A stretch of DNA of 39,442 bases, from contig NZ_JABBGM010000018.1 in the NCBI RefSeq assembly GCF_012927405.1, positions 1-39,442 of the forward strand, written 5' to 3'. The notes under the pieces are model-generated. The model was not told the origin of the DNA. It was given only the letters and a program-made list of their open reading frames with translations, and made no database searches. Shown in pieces: positions 1 through 8,474 of the stretch (position 1 is the stretch's first letter; every line of letters begins with the position of its first letter). Source of the stretch: Novosphingobium olei (lineage in GTDB: Bacteria > Pseudomonadota > Alphaproteobacteria > Sphingomonadales > Sphingomonadaceae). Position numbers and translations under genes: made by a program.

Positions 1-1
1 G

Positions 2-100
2 TGGCTGGACGCGCCGGTTGCAGATGAAACGAGCGCGCCGGAACGTCAACCGCAAGGCCGCCCGAAGGCTGCCTCAAATGCGGGTAACTCGCTGATTTGA
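2..100 (+). CDS. C-terminal end of an unrecognised protein (partial)
   Basis: An open frame enters from the left edge and runs 32 codons to a TGA at 98-100. The peptide is hydrophilic and rich in Ala, Pro and Arg (it ends GRPKAASNAGNSLI), like a disordered C-terminus. I do not recognise the family. If the att-like site at 109-123 is real, this would be the end of the chromosomal gene flanking the element. Too little is visible to assign a function, and the frame could be fortuitous. Confidence 0.3.
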   Translation, partial: WLDAPVADETSAPERQPQGRPKAASNAGNSLI

Positions 101-778
101 AGAAGAAATGGTGCCAGAAGAGGCTGGTAAAGTAAATTCCAAGCATTTGATATGTTTGGAAGATATCCATTTCGAAGATTGAAATGCCACTTACCATGCC
201 CCCAAGTCTGCTGTGGTAAGAAGATTTGGGTCTTTGGGCGTAGTTTCAGACACATTCACTTTGTAGCATGGAGGTTCTGGGGAGAGCAAGATTCTTGAGG
301 ATGACTAGATGCGGGCAAGCTCGAATTTCATGCAAATTTCGGGTCCACTCGTCCGGACCTGGTCTGAAGTCCAACAGTTGGTCGACATAGAAGCGATAGC
401 GGCATGTCAAATCCCGGCTAAGGGATCTAGCTACCGGGCTTGGGACAGAGCCGCCAATCGCTACCCTGCTATGGAATGACCGGTTCCGCTGATACCGGTC
501 ATTTCTGACCAGCGAATATGGGTTCGCCGACGATGGCAGTTGGGCGGGTAGCAGATTGACGGCGAACGGATCGGCAGATCGCAAGACCGGACATTGTTAC
601 AGGCCGATCGAGCGGAGGCTGAATTTTGGCCGGATGCGGACTTGCCCGCCAACGGCGTGCTAGCCCTATGAAGCTGTCATTCGTCTGCTCATCCGACCCA
701 GCCAAGCTTGAATACGTTTTGGCGTATACAGTCCGGCGCAATTGAGATGCAGCTTTACGGGATGGCAGGCCATAAACC
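101..778. other. Intergenic region without a convincing gene
   Basis: About 680 bases lie between the partial gene and the 3' end of hamB. The first part (100-250) is visibly more AT-rich than the rest of the window. Several short open frames exist on both strands, but none has a recognisable protein sequence, a good ribosome binding site or alphaproteobacterial codon bias. The text near 477-505 contains a short dyad (GACCGGT ... ACCGGTC). It looks like an element boundary or decayed DNA. Confidence 0.5.
109..123. repeat. Possible left attachment site (near copy of tRNA-Leu 3' end)
   Basis: TGGTGCCAGAAGAGG at 109-123 matches TGGTGCCCAGAAGAGG at 39314-39329, the 3' end of the tRNA-Leu gene, apart from one missing C. 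The two copies are in the same orientation, as expected for attL and attR of an element that integrates at the tRNA 3' end. The match stops after AGAAGAGG, and a deletion inside an att core is unusual, so chance similarity is possible. Confidence 0.35.
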
Positions 779-3700
779 CTATGCAGCAAGCTCGGTCGCA
801 ACCGATGAGAAATACGATGGATACGCCGCCAATGCCGGAAGCATTGCCTCATGCCGACAGGCTGTGCGCACCCCGTCTCGGTCACGCACATTACTCCACA
901 AAAACGACAGGAAGTTTGCCACCACGCGGTCGGCAAAACCCGACTCCATGAAAGCGATAGCGGCTGGATCGCTGTGCCCGTGTTTGATTTGCTTCTGGAG
1001 CCTAGAGAAGCCGTTGAAGAGGGTTTCGTCCATCTGCTCAGCGAGGTCGGCGATGGAGGCGGTGATCATCGCCAAGTCATAGGCAAAGGCCCCCTCGCAG
1101 AGGGCGACAGCATCCTCGACGGTTGCATGATCGCCGCTGACCCGGATGCCCAGTGCTGCCATCTTCGCATGGATTTGGTGGAAGGGGCGGCCGGCGACCC
1201 AGTCCGCCAGTGCCTCGGGCAAAAAGCCATCGTCGGACAACGATCGGATGGAGGGGGCCGAGTTCCAGGATATGATCTTCTCGCCCGACACTTGCAGTAA
1301 CTGGTCGGCTTCGATTGCAGCGCGAAGCTCCGCTGCATTCTCGACAAGCCACGCTTGTAGCTCGGCGATGATCGCTGGCGGTAGCGGCGACTTCCGTATC
1401 ACGGCCCGCTGGTCGCCGTCGGTGTTCGCAGCTATGGCGGCAGCGATCATCTGGAAAACATCAACTAAAGCAGGGCGAACCTCCTCGGGTGCCAGATGAT
1501 AGGCCAGCGTGTGGGAGGCGAGGTCGGAAACACGATCCTGACCCTCCCCTTCCAGAAAGGTCATATTCGCGACGAGAAATGCTGCAATGGCCTGGATGGC
1601 CCGTGCCCGACGTTCGATGAATTTTCGAAACTCTTCTGCGCTGATGTTTGGCTGTATATTCAGCGCTTCCTGCACCACCGTCTCAATCCGGGCCTGATCC
1701 GCGAAAGCTAGGTCGAGCCATTGAGGCTGAATTGGTTGGACTACCGGCGGCGCGTCTTTCTGCCGCTGCACGTAATCGTCGAACAGGTTGAGGATGCTGC
1801 TCTTCGTCGGCTCTGACTTGGAGGCGTCCAGCAGCTTCTTTGCCTCATTCCAGCGCCACCGGTTTCTATAGTCGTCGCGCTGGTCGAATATCGACGGAGT
1901 TGCAAAGATCACACTTCCCTCGGTGTGCATTCCAGCGCGGCCTGCCCGACCCATCAGGTTTTGGAAGTCACGCACCATGATGCTCTCCGCACTTTGGCGC
2001 GTGGACGTGACAATCAGGTACTTGAGAGGGAAATTGACGCCCTGCGCGAGCGTGGAGGTGCAGACCACAAATTTGGCCAAACCGACCTTCATGGCATGCT
2101 CGATCGACAGCCTGAGGCCTTGGGGCGTGTCCGCATGATGGGCGAATATCCCGAGAAGCGCCGCTTTAGTCGCCACCGCATCGGGTCCTAAATGTGCTTC
2201 GGACAGACTTCTGAGTTTTTCGACCTCCATCGCATCCGACACATCGACGGGCTTCGGCAAATTTGCGCCACGCTCGAAGATGTCGACGGCACGCCGACAG
2301 ACGGTCGTCACGCTATCTTTCTTGCCACAGAAGATCGCGACGCTCCCGTTGCCGACGACGTAGAGCCCGAGAAACAAACCTACTTCGCCGCCCTTCGATT
2401 TTTCCGGAAATCGTCGGACCTTTTTCTCTTTCCCGCGAAGGTTCAGGGGGAAGTCGTCGATGATGCGAGGAACCCAGAATTCGCTTTCTTCGGGATTAGT
2501 CGGGCTCACATATTCGAGTCGCCCTCTGGCATCCTGCCAGCTCGCAAAAGCTATGCTTTTCGACGTAGGGAGAAGCCCGACGCCGTCAATTACGGCTTCC
2601 GAATCTCCAACCAGCCATTCCGCGACGGCGTTGGCGTTCCCGATCACCGCGGAAATCAGAATGACCTGCGTCGCTTCCGGCAGGGTCAATTTCAGGGACG
2701 TGAGGAGAAGCTCATACGTCGGCCCGCGAGAGAGACCATCAAATTGATGGCCCTCGTCGTAGATGACGAGCCCGATGCGATCAACCAGCTCCGGCGCGCG
2801 GCGCAGCATGTAAAGCAGCTTCTCTGGCGTCACGATCAGCACCGTGTTCACCGCAAGAATTTGCTCTAGCTGGACATCGAATTGAAAAGAGTCCGAAGCC
2901 TCGTCCAGACGGATGTGTTCACCGGCAAATGCCGTGACAAGATCGCTTCTTATGTCGTGACAGAGGGAGCGATAGGGGGCGACGATCACGGCCAAGGACG
3001 CCCGCTGAGATAAAAAGGCCGAGCGGATTATTAGTTCTGTCGCTCGGGTTTTACCGGCGCTCGTGGGCATTTGAATGACGGCGGAGCGGCCTCGCAGTAG
3101 GCCTTTAGCGGCAATTCGTTGTTGGGCAGGCCAAAGTTCAATGGGGAAATGAGATTTTTCGAGCGCAGGTTGCCACGCGGCAGCATCAAGCCCCGACGCT
3201 GCAGGCAGGATCATGCGTGATGCGTTTCGGAGCTTGGTTGCACAGACTGCGGCTGTCAAATCCGCGTAGAGCAGCTCGCGGGGCGAGCCGTTCTGATAAG
3301 CGACTTCCCGGAGAGTGCCGCAAGCGGCGGACACCTCAGGCACGCCAGATGCGAAAGTCATGAAACCGTTCATGCCGGCGAGGACTGTATTCACCCGATC
3401 GGAGCCCGCATGGATCGGCGAAAAGTCGTTAAGCAAAATCTGATAGACTAGTCGGGCCAGTCCGGAGGCAAAATTGGGGGGCGGCGGTTCCATTTTTTTG
3501 ACGATGACAGTCGCGTTGCCGATGCTGTTGTTGAGGTAATAGGCGCTTGCGCAAAGCAGCGAGAACTCCACCGAAATTGTCTCGTCGAGCTTGGCATTCA
3601 GGTAGGCGTCGAAGAACGTTGAAGCGAAGCGAAGGCCTTCCGATACGGAAAGCTCTTCGCCGTCCCAGCACACAGGCTCGACATCCGGATTGAACCCTTC

Positions 3701-3895
3701 AACGCCGTCGGCTTCGCGAAACTGATCGGCGGTGACGGCGGCCACGTCACCGAGGATGCCCACTGCCAGATCGAATAGCGTCGATGGGTCCCGGTATAAC
3801 TCAATGAAATCCTCCGGGGCGACGCGGAACTCGTGCATTTTTGCCCGCGCCCGCGTTGTGGAAAGTACTCTGGTCGCGGTTGCTCTAGGCTTCAT
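779..3895 (-). CDS. hamB: HamB, Ski2-like DExH helicase of a Hachiman defence system
   Basis: A protein of 1038 residues with the superfamily 2 helicase core. Visible motifs are motif I MPTSAGKT (Lys about 282), the DEGH box at about 380-383, an SAV variant of motif III, and motif VI QNLMGRAGRAG at about 645-655, which is typical of Ski2-like enzymes. Long N- and C-terminal regions flank the core. In Hachiman systems HamB is the DNA-sensing helicase that holds or releases the HamA nuclease. I start it at the ATG at 3895, inside the last codons of hamA, with a GAG-containing Shine-Dalgarno a few bases upstream. A TTG at 3925 would add 10 residues. The 11-base overlap implies translational coupling to hamA and stoichiometric production. 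No terminator is evident after the gene. Confidence 0.88.
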   Translation of the reverse strand: MKPRATATRVLSTTRARAKMHEFRVAPEDFIELYRDPSTLFDLAVGILGDVAAVTADQFREADGVEGFNPDVEPVCWDGEELSVSEGLRFASTFFDAYLNAKLDETISVEFSLLCASAYYLNNSIGNATVIVKKMEPPPPNFASGLARLVYQILLNDFSPIHAGSDRVNTVLAGMNGFMTFASGVPEVSAACGTLREVAYQNGSPRELLYADLTAAVCATKLRNASRMILPAASGLDAAAWQPALEKSHFPIELWPAQQRIAAKGLLRGRSAVIQMPTSAGKTRATELIIRSAFLSQRASLAVIVAPYRSLCHDIRSDLVTAFAGEHIRLDEASDSFQFDVQLEQILAVNTVLIVTPEKLLYMLRRAPELVDRIGLVIYDEGHQFDGLSRGPTYELLLTSLKLTLPEATQVILISAVIGNANAVAEWLVGDSEAVIDGVGLLPTSKSIAFASWQDARGRLEYVSPTNPEESEFWVPRIIDDFPLNLRGKEKKVRRFPEKSKGGEVGLFLGLYVVGNGSVAIFCGKKDSVTTVCRRAVDIFERGANLPKPVDVSDAMEVEKLRSLSEAHLGPDAVATKAALLGIFAHHADTPQGLRLSIEHAMKVGLAKFVVCTSTLAQGVNFPLKYLIVTSTRQSAESIMVRDFQNLMGRAGRAGMHTEGSVIFATPSIFDQRDDYRNRWRWNEAKKLLDASKSEPTKSSILNLFDDYVQRQKDAPPVVQPIQPQWLDLAFADQARIETVVQEALNIQPNISAEEFRKFIERRARAIQAIAAFLVANMTFLEGEGQDRVSDLASHTLAYHLAPEEVRPALVDVFQMIAAAIAANTDGDQRAVIRKSPLPPAIIAELQAWLVENAAELRAAIEADQLLQVSGEKIISWNSAPSIRSLSDDGFLPEALADWVAGRPFHQIHAKMAALGIRVSGDHATVEDAVALCEGAFAYDLAMITASIADLAEQMDETLFNGFSRLQKQIKHGHSDPAAIAFMESGFADRVVANFLSFLWSNVRDRDGVRTACRHEAMLPALAAYPSYFSSVATELAA

Positions 3896-4709
3896 TAGCC
3901 GCTCTTTCGTAAAGGGCTTGGACAAGTTGCATCAGGGAGGGTCCCTTGATGACGAGCAGTCGCAGGTTTGCTGCGTTTTTGTGCCCGGTCGCGTCGGTTT
4001 CCTCCAGCTTCGTTGTCGCGAAGACATTGATGTCCAACACTGCGGCTGCCCCGTTGATGCGACGGAACGGCCGCTCGGCTTCGTTCTGGAATCGCTGGAC
4101 GGCCTCGACCTGCGCGGTCTCCCCGCGCACCAGAAGGCGCTGCTTCATCGCATTCAGCGTCATGGCTTCGCGAAGGTGGTCCTTCATCGAGTCCGTGACC
4201 GCGTCTTGAAGCCGATTGCTTTTTGTCGCTGACAGGCCGGACTTTGATTCGAAGACGTAAAGCTCGTCGTTCGCGCTTTCGCCTTGGTTATTCGCATACT
4301 TGAAGCCGACGATGTCGCAGCCCTTGGTGGAGTCCTGTCGATTCCAGCGATCCTGATACCGAAGCTCCCGAGGGCACCAATATCCCAATATGAACTCGAT
4401 AAAGTCGGCGACCAGTATCTCACCAAAGTCACCTGACCGAAGGCTCGGGCCGGGTGCCACCTTCGCGTCGGGGAACAATATCGTGTTGAGAAACTCGGCT
4501 TTGCTTTTGCCGGTGCCGTCCACGAGTGCCGGAAGATCAGCGTCAGCGCAGTAATGATGTCGGAAATGTGCCGCCCACGCCGAGAGAACGGCCTGGTCGT
4601 CAACGGGATCGAGTTCCCAAATTTGGATTTCTTGCCCGCATGCCGTCTGTCGACGTTCACCCGTATCCTTGATCCAACCTATGTGCGGCGGCGCAGCCAC
4701 TTCCTTCAA
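3885..4709 (-). CDS. hamA: HamA, DUF1837 PD-(D/E)XK nuclease of a Hachiman defence system
   Basis: A 274-residue protein resembling HamA (DUF1837). The nuclease core is visible: GDFGEILVADFIE with Glu97, then KGCDIVGFKY with Asp132, then LYVFESKSGLS with Glu154 and Lys156, giving the D...ExK arrangement of restriction-type nucleases. In Hachiman, HamA is the DNA-cleaving effector and is unleashed by HamB on damaged or phage DNA, which stops phage replication or kills the cell. It lies directly upstream of hamB and overlaps it. The first possible start is TTG at 4709, two codons after an in-frame stop. A GTG at 4700 with GAGG about 10 bases upstream is an alternative that would remove three residues. 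Identification rests on motif order, length and the helicase partner. Confidence 0.88.
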   Translation of the reverse strand: MKEVAAPPHIGWIKDTGERRQTACGQEIQIWELDPVDDQAVLSAWAAHFRHHYCADADLPALVDGTGKSKAEFLNTILFPDAKVAPGPSLRSGDFGEILVADFIEFILGYWCPRELRYQDRWNRQDSTKGCDIVGFKYANNQGESANDELYVFESKSGLSATKSNRLQDAVTDSMKDHLREAMTLNAMKQRLLVRGETAQVEAVQRFQNEAERPFRRINGAAAVLDINVFATTKLEETDATGHKNAANLRLLVIKGPSLMQLVQALYERAANEA

Positions 4710-5097
4710 ACCTCAAATCTAAATGCCGTGTCCCGGCCAGACGTTATACAGCGGCGCCGTGGCTGACTACGATGTAATGAATCGAAAAACCGCCACAAAG
4801 AAAACGATCATAGAATTGCGTGGAAATTCAAGGGTTATATCGGGATATTCTCACGTCAGCGGACGCCGTCCAATCGCGCGAAGCATTGATGCGGATGCGC
4901 GGCTTCGTGCCACGCTGGTGGCAGGTTCCAGCAGAAGCGGCCTTTCAAAACTCAGCAGGCGAACGACTGACTCTGGTCGTAAGCTGTCGATTGGCTCGAT
5001 GCTTGGAAGGGGGTTTCTTCGAACGGCAAGCGGGTTCCAAAGCAAAAACGCCCCATTCACAGCCCATCCCTTGGAGGGCATATGGGAGATTTAATCC
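4710..5097. other. Intergenic region between hamA and hipBA
   Basis: Divergent spacer of about 390 bases that should hold the hamAB promoter on the minus strand. A TATAAC on the minus strand near 4745 is a possible -10, but I see no good -35. Open frames here (for example from 4820 rightward) resemble nothing I know. Near 5063-5086 there is a short dyad, CCCAT ... ATGGG, around a GC-rich core. Confidence 0.45.
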
Positions 5098-5138
5098 TTA
5101 TAGGGTGTATTGCAGTTTAATACCTTGCAGGGTATAGG
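5098..5138 (+). promoter_or_regulatory. hipBA promoter with an embedded operator
   Basis: A -35 TTGCAG (5110-5115) and a -10 TATAGG (5133-5138) are separated by 17 bases. The spacer contains the dyad ATACC-N6-GGTAT (5120-5135), and a related half-site TATAGGGTGTAT lies just upstream (5099-5110). This is the expected layout for autorepression by HipB, bound alone or with HipA. A strong GGAGG (5148-5152) precedes the hipB ATG. Confidence 0.6.
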
Positions 5139-5157
5139 CTGATGCGTGGAGGCAGCC

Positions 5158-5406
5158 ATGCAGCAGATTGTCAGACTACCAAGCCAGCTGGGTGCGATTG
5201 TCCAGAGCGAGCGCCTGCGGCAGGGCATGACCCAGTCAGAGCTGGCGAGCCTTGCCGGCACGCAGCAGAAAACCATATCGGCCATCGAGAATGGCCGGGA
5301 AGGAACAAAGCTGGACACGCTGCTCAGCGTGATCGCCAGTCTTGGTCTCGACATGCAGATCGTGACGCGCGAGCGGGGCGGAAAGTCCATTGAGGATATC
5401 TTCTGA
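5158..5406 (+). CDS. hipB: HipB-like XRE-family antitoxin and repressor
   Basis: An 82-residue helix-turn-helix protein. The Cro/C1 fold is visible as IVQSERLRQGMTQSELASLAG followed by the recognition helix region TQQKTISAIENGREG, and the tail ends in EDIF. HipB proteins neutralise HipA and repress the operon by binding dyads in its promoter. I choose ATG 5158 because GGAGG lies five bases upstream; a GTG at 5146 would overlap that Shine-Dalgarno. The stop is two bases before the hipA ATG, so the pair is translationally coupled. The dyad in the promoter supports autoregulation. Confidence 0.88.
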   Translation: MQQIVRLPSQLGAIVQSERLRQGMTQSELASLAGTQQKTISAIENGREGTKLDTLLSVIASLGLDMQIVTRERGGKSIEDIF

Positions 5407-5408
5407 CC

Positions 5409-6737
5409 ATGGCGCGCAGGAAGACCCACCAGCCGCTCGATGTCCTGATCAATGGCCGCCGGGTGGGTCGCCTTGAAAAGGCATCCACTGGCGCGATCAG
5501 TTTTCAGTATGGCGAAGAGTGGCTGGGCTGGGAGCACCGCTTCGCCGTCTCCCTGTCCTTGCCTCTGACCCCGGCGGCCTATCGCGGTGCGGAAGTTGCC
5601 GCCGTGTTCGATAACCTCCTGCCCGACAGGGACACCGTGCGCCGCCGTGTGGCCGAGCGCATGGGCGCGCAGGGCACAGACTTCTACAGCCTGCTGGAGG
5701 CGATCGGGCGCGACTGCGTCGGCGCCATGCAGTTCCTGCCCGAACGCGACACCGATCCGGATGAAGCTGCCGTCAGGGGCGAGCATGTCAGCGATGCCCG
5801 GATCGAGGCGATACTCGCCGACCTCGCGCAGGCGCCGCTTGGCCTGGACCGTGAACAGGAGTTCCGGATTTCGGTTGCAGGCGCACAGGAAAAGACGGCG
5901 CTGTTGCGCATGGACGGGCAATGGTTCCGCCCGGTCGGCACCACGCCCACGACGCATATCCTCAAACCGCAACTGGGCCAGATACCCAGCGCGGATGGCA
6001 TGATCGACATGTCGGACAGCGTGGACAACGAACATTACTGCATGAAGCTCATGCAGGCCTTTGGCCTTCAGGTCGCGCAGACCGAGATTGTGACCTTCGG
6101 CGCCCGCCGGGTGCTGGTCGTCGAGCGCTTTGACCGGCGCTGGCGCAATGCCGGTCAAATCCTCCGGCTGCCCCAGGAGGATTGCTGCCAGGCACTTGGT
6201 GTCCCGCCGACGCGCAAGTACCAGAGCGACGGCGGCCCCGGCATGCGCGACATCCTCGGCCTGCTGAAAGGGGCGGATGATCCGCAGGCCGATCAGGTCG
6301 CGTTTTTCAAGAGCCAGATCCTGTTCTGGCTGATCGGCGCGACAGACGGCCACGCAAAGAACTTCAGCATCTTCTTGAGCCCCGGCGGCCGCTACGGCCT
6401 TACACCATTCTACGATGTGCTGTCGGCCCAGCCGGCGGTCGACAGGGGCCACATCGCTCCCAACAGGTTTCGCCTGGCGATGTCGGCGGGTACCAGCCGA
6501 CACTACCGGTTGTCCGAAGTCATGGGCCGCCATTTTGTCCAGACCGGAAAGGCGGCAGGCCTCGGGGCGATGGCCATGCGCCGGGCGATAACGGAACTGC
6601 TCGACCGGGCGGCCAGCGCTGCCACCGCAGCCCGCTCGGCAATGCCGGCCGACTTTGCGGGCGAGGTTCATGAGAGCATCGCCGCGGCCATTGACCGGCG
6701 CTTGCCGCATCTTGCCAGCGCGCTGGATGACCTGTGA
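5409..6737 (+). CDS. hipA: HipA-like serine/threonine kinase toxin
   Basis: A 442-residue HipA family protein of normal length. The N-subdomain 1 (about 8-115) includes the signature FDNLLPD. The kinase domain follows, with the phosphoregulatory and nucleotide loop ISVAGAQEKTAL (Ser155), an ILKPQ lysine near 186, the catalytic loop TDGHAKNFSIF (Asp313, Asn318) and the metal-binding YDV Asp at 336. HipA of E. coli phosphorylates glutamyl-tRNA synthetase and causes growth arrest and persistence; the target here is unknown. All catalytic residues are present, so it should be active. It follows hipB by two bases. On a mobile element the pair likely stabilises the element and may add phage protection. 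Confidence 0.9.
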   Translation: MARRKTHQPLDVLINGRRVGRLEKASTGAISFQYGEEWLGWEHRFAVSLSLPLTPAAYRGAEVAAVFDNLLPDRDTVRRRVAERMGAQGTDFYSLLEAIGRDCVGAMQFLPERDTDPDEAAVRGEHVSDARIEAILADLAQAPLGLDREQEFRISVAGAQEKTALLRMDGQWFRPVGTTPTTHILKPQLGQIPSADGMIDMSDSVDNEHYCMKLMQAFGLQVAQTEIVTFGARRVLVVERFDRRWRNAGQILRLPQEDCCQALGVPPTRKYQSDGGPGMRDILGLLKGADDPQADQVAFFKSQILFWLIGATDGHAKNFSIFLSPGGRYGLTPFYDVLSAQPAVDRGHIAPNRFRLAMSAGTSRHYRLSEVMGRHFVQTGKAAGLGAMAMRRAITELLDRAASAATAARSAMPADFAGEVHESIAAAIDRRLPHLASALDDL

Positions 6738-6862
6738 AAGTTGGCGACAAGCTGTCCACCCTTTGAGAGACGGTCCTGTTTGCCACTGGGGAACAGCGCC
6801 CGGCCGGCATCCCGCCAGAACCCAGCAGTTGTGCAATCGCAAGGCAGTCATCGGCGGATCGA

Positions 6863-7861
6863 ATGGAAGAAGATCGCGTGCTTGTACCGATCCCCCAAAT
6901 TCCTGATATCTGGGGCATGTCGGTCGCCAGCCCAGTGACACTTCCCGTTGCCGCGAAGCCGGTTGGCGAGGCTCTGGCCATATTCTGCAAGCGACCCGCC
7001 GGCGAGACTGTCGAGGAGCTGTTTGGTCCTGAGGCTGTTCACGCCATCTGCAATGCGCCGACCACGGCGCGCGTGCCACCGCGCGATCCATGGTGGACCT
7101 TGCTGGCGTTGATGGCGATCGCCGCTATCATGGCAAGCGTCGTCCTGCCAATCAGCCAGATTGCTTCCCTGTTGATCGCTCTTCTTGCGTTCGGAACGGC
7201 AACGGTCGCAGGCAGGCCCTGGATTGAGTACTGGCGCGGCTGCCTCTGGAACCGGCGCGAGAGGACCAGGGCAGAGCTTGCTGCACTCACCGGAAACGCT
7301 GCTTTCAAGCGCAATATCCAGGCGCTGGAGGAGTTTCGCAGGCAGATCGGCAACGGAACGCTGAAGGCTTATGCGGTTTCACTTTCAGGAGGCGTGACGC
7401 TGCTGTCGGGCAAGGATCTCGCCTGCTTCATCGCCGATCACGGGCGCATCCTGCTGGTGAGCGGTAACCGCAATGACTGGTTATCGATCCCAGCTCGCCC
7501 GATCCCCCAGGGCGACATCTGGATCGACCTTGGCGGCGCCGTTGCCCGCTCCCAGATCACGGCAAGATCCCTGATCGATGAGGTCGACGAGGTCCGCTAT
7601 CAGCAGCGTGTCGCGTGGATCCGGGAGCAGGCGCACAAGCGCGGTCAGGGTACGGGGCCCCTGACCAGCGGCCTCGCGATCATCGAGGCGATGCGCCATC
7701 CCGATGTCCGGGGAATGCCTTTCACCAAGGCCATGCCGATCATCCGCGCAGTCCTGAAAGGACCGGCGGCAAGCGAAAGCATCATCAACAAGATGCACTC
7801 GGGCAATTACCCCGAGTTTGAAACGGCCCTGCATGCGCTGCCGCTCGAAGACCTGCCCTGA
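6863..7861 (+). CDS. Unknown membrane protein at the edge of the transfer module
   Basis: A 332-residue protein that I do not recognise. Residues about 77-117 form two adjacent hydrophobic segments (LLALMAIAAIMASVVL and LLIALLAFGTATVAG) separated by a short turn, so it is probably an inner-membrane hairpin with both ends on the same side. The soluble C-terminal part (about 130-332) has no motif I can name. It reads in the same direction as the transfer genes, about 90 bases ahead of the AlpA-like gene. The start is uncertain: ATG 6863 has a poor Shine-Dalgarno, and ATG 6917 is an alternative. A role in mobilization or entry exclusion would be speculation. Confidence 0.6.
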   Translation: MEEDRVLVPIPQIPDIWGMSVASPVTLPVAAKPVGEALAIFCKRPAGETVEELFGPEAVHAICNAPTTARVPPRDPWWTLLALMAIAAIMASVVLPISQIASLLIALLAFGTATVAGRPWIEYWRGCLWNRRERTRAELAALTGNAAFKRNIQALEEFRRQIGNGTLKAYAVSLSGGVTLLSGKDLACFIADHGRILLVSGNRNDWLSIPARPIPQGDIWIDLGGAVARSQITARSLIDEVDEVRYQQRVAWIREQAHKRGQGTGPLTSGLAIIEAMRHPDVRGMPFTKAMPIIRAVLKGPAASESIINKMHSGNYPEFETALHALPLEDLP

Positions 7862-7864
7862 AAA

Positions 7865-7895
7865 TTCCTGAAACAGGTCTGGCACTTTCCTGAAA
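7865..7895. repeat. Direct repeats TTCCTGAAA upstream of the AlpA-like gene
   Basis: TTCCTGAAA occurs at 7865-7873 and again at 7887-7895, a 22-base period (two helical turns). They lie between the unknown membrane protein and the AlpA-like gene. They may be operator half-sites on one face of the DNA for a regulator of the transfer operon. Confidence 0.35.
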
Positions 7896-7953
7896 TGACC
7901 TGAGCCCGCCGGCACCCCACCCAAGTCCTCTCGACCATGAAGAGGACGAATCA

Positions 7954-8202
7954 ATGGAACAACATCACTTGTCCGGCCTGCTGACGACGCATGACATTGT
8001 CGCGCTCGTTCGGCTCAGCCGGACATCGATCTACCGCATGACCCGGCAGGGCCGGTTCCCGCCCCCCTGCTCGATTGGCAAGGGACACATCCGCTGGCGC
8101 GAAGCCGATATCCGCGCCTGGATGGAGGGGCTGTCGCCGCAGGCTTACGGCCAGGGCGAGCCCCGCAACGATCCGTCGCGCAAAAGGCCGCGACTGTCAT
8201 GA
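7954..8202 (+). CDS. AlpA-family (MerR-like winged helix) regulator or excisionase-type protein
   Basis: An 82-residue protein with the AlpA/excisionase fold: LLTTHDIVALVRLSRTSIYR (helix-turn-helix), then QGRFPPPCSIGKGHIRW (wing) and READIRAWME. Such proteins activate integrase genes or bend DNA during excision of P4-like elements, and also regulate transfer genes. The start ATG has an AGAGGA Shine-Dalgarno. It overlaps the next gene by four bases (ATGA), beginning a tightly packed transfer operon. It could control either the transfer operon or the distant integrase; nothing in the sequence decides this. Confidence 0.75.
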   Translation: MEQHHLSGLLTTHDIVALVRLSRTSIYRMTRQGRFPPPCSIGKGHIRWREADIRAWMEGLSPQAYGQGEPRNDPSRKRPRLS

Positions 8203-8474
8203 CGGGCGGTCCCATCTCCGTCCCCAGAGCGGACGTCGAGCTTCACCCGGTGATCGAGCGGATCAGCGGTCACGCGGTCGAAATCGAGCTTCTGTTCTGG
8301 CCGGTCACAGGTCCTGAGGGCGAATGCTGTGGTGGCTATCTCACGGTCGGCAGCGCCCGGCTGTGGCTCGATCCTGACCATGCCCGCAACCTCTCCAACC
8401 GGATCCGTGCCGCCATCGACCATGCGGTGCTGAGCAAGTTTCCGGCCACCTCCAGTCCGCGGAGTTTGTCATGA
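8199..8474 (+). CDS. Unknown 91-residue protein of the transfer operon
   Basis: Not recognised. It is a short soluble protein with a likely beta-rich core (VEIELLFWPVTGPEGECCGGYLTVGSARLWL) followed by a helix. There are no membrane segments. It overlaps the AlpA-like gene by four bases and the following gene by four bases, so it is almost certainly translated as part of the same operon. Overlaps on both sides and clean codon use argue that it is real. Confidence 0.6.
   Translation: MTGGPISVPRADVELHPVIERISGHAVEIELLFWPVTGPEGECCGGYLTVGSARLWLDPDHARNLSNRIRAAIDHAVLSKFPATSSPRSLS

Noticed and set aside
4820..5137. Plus-strand open frame of 105 codons before hipB
   Set aside because: It runs through the hipBA promoter and operator, has no recognisable protein content and no good start.
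5091..7091. Long minus-strand open frame of 666 codons opposite hipA
   Set aside because: A mirror frame of the high-GC hipA gene. The plus-strand hipA has complete motifs; the minus frame has Arg/Ala/Gly-rich text without a domain.
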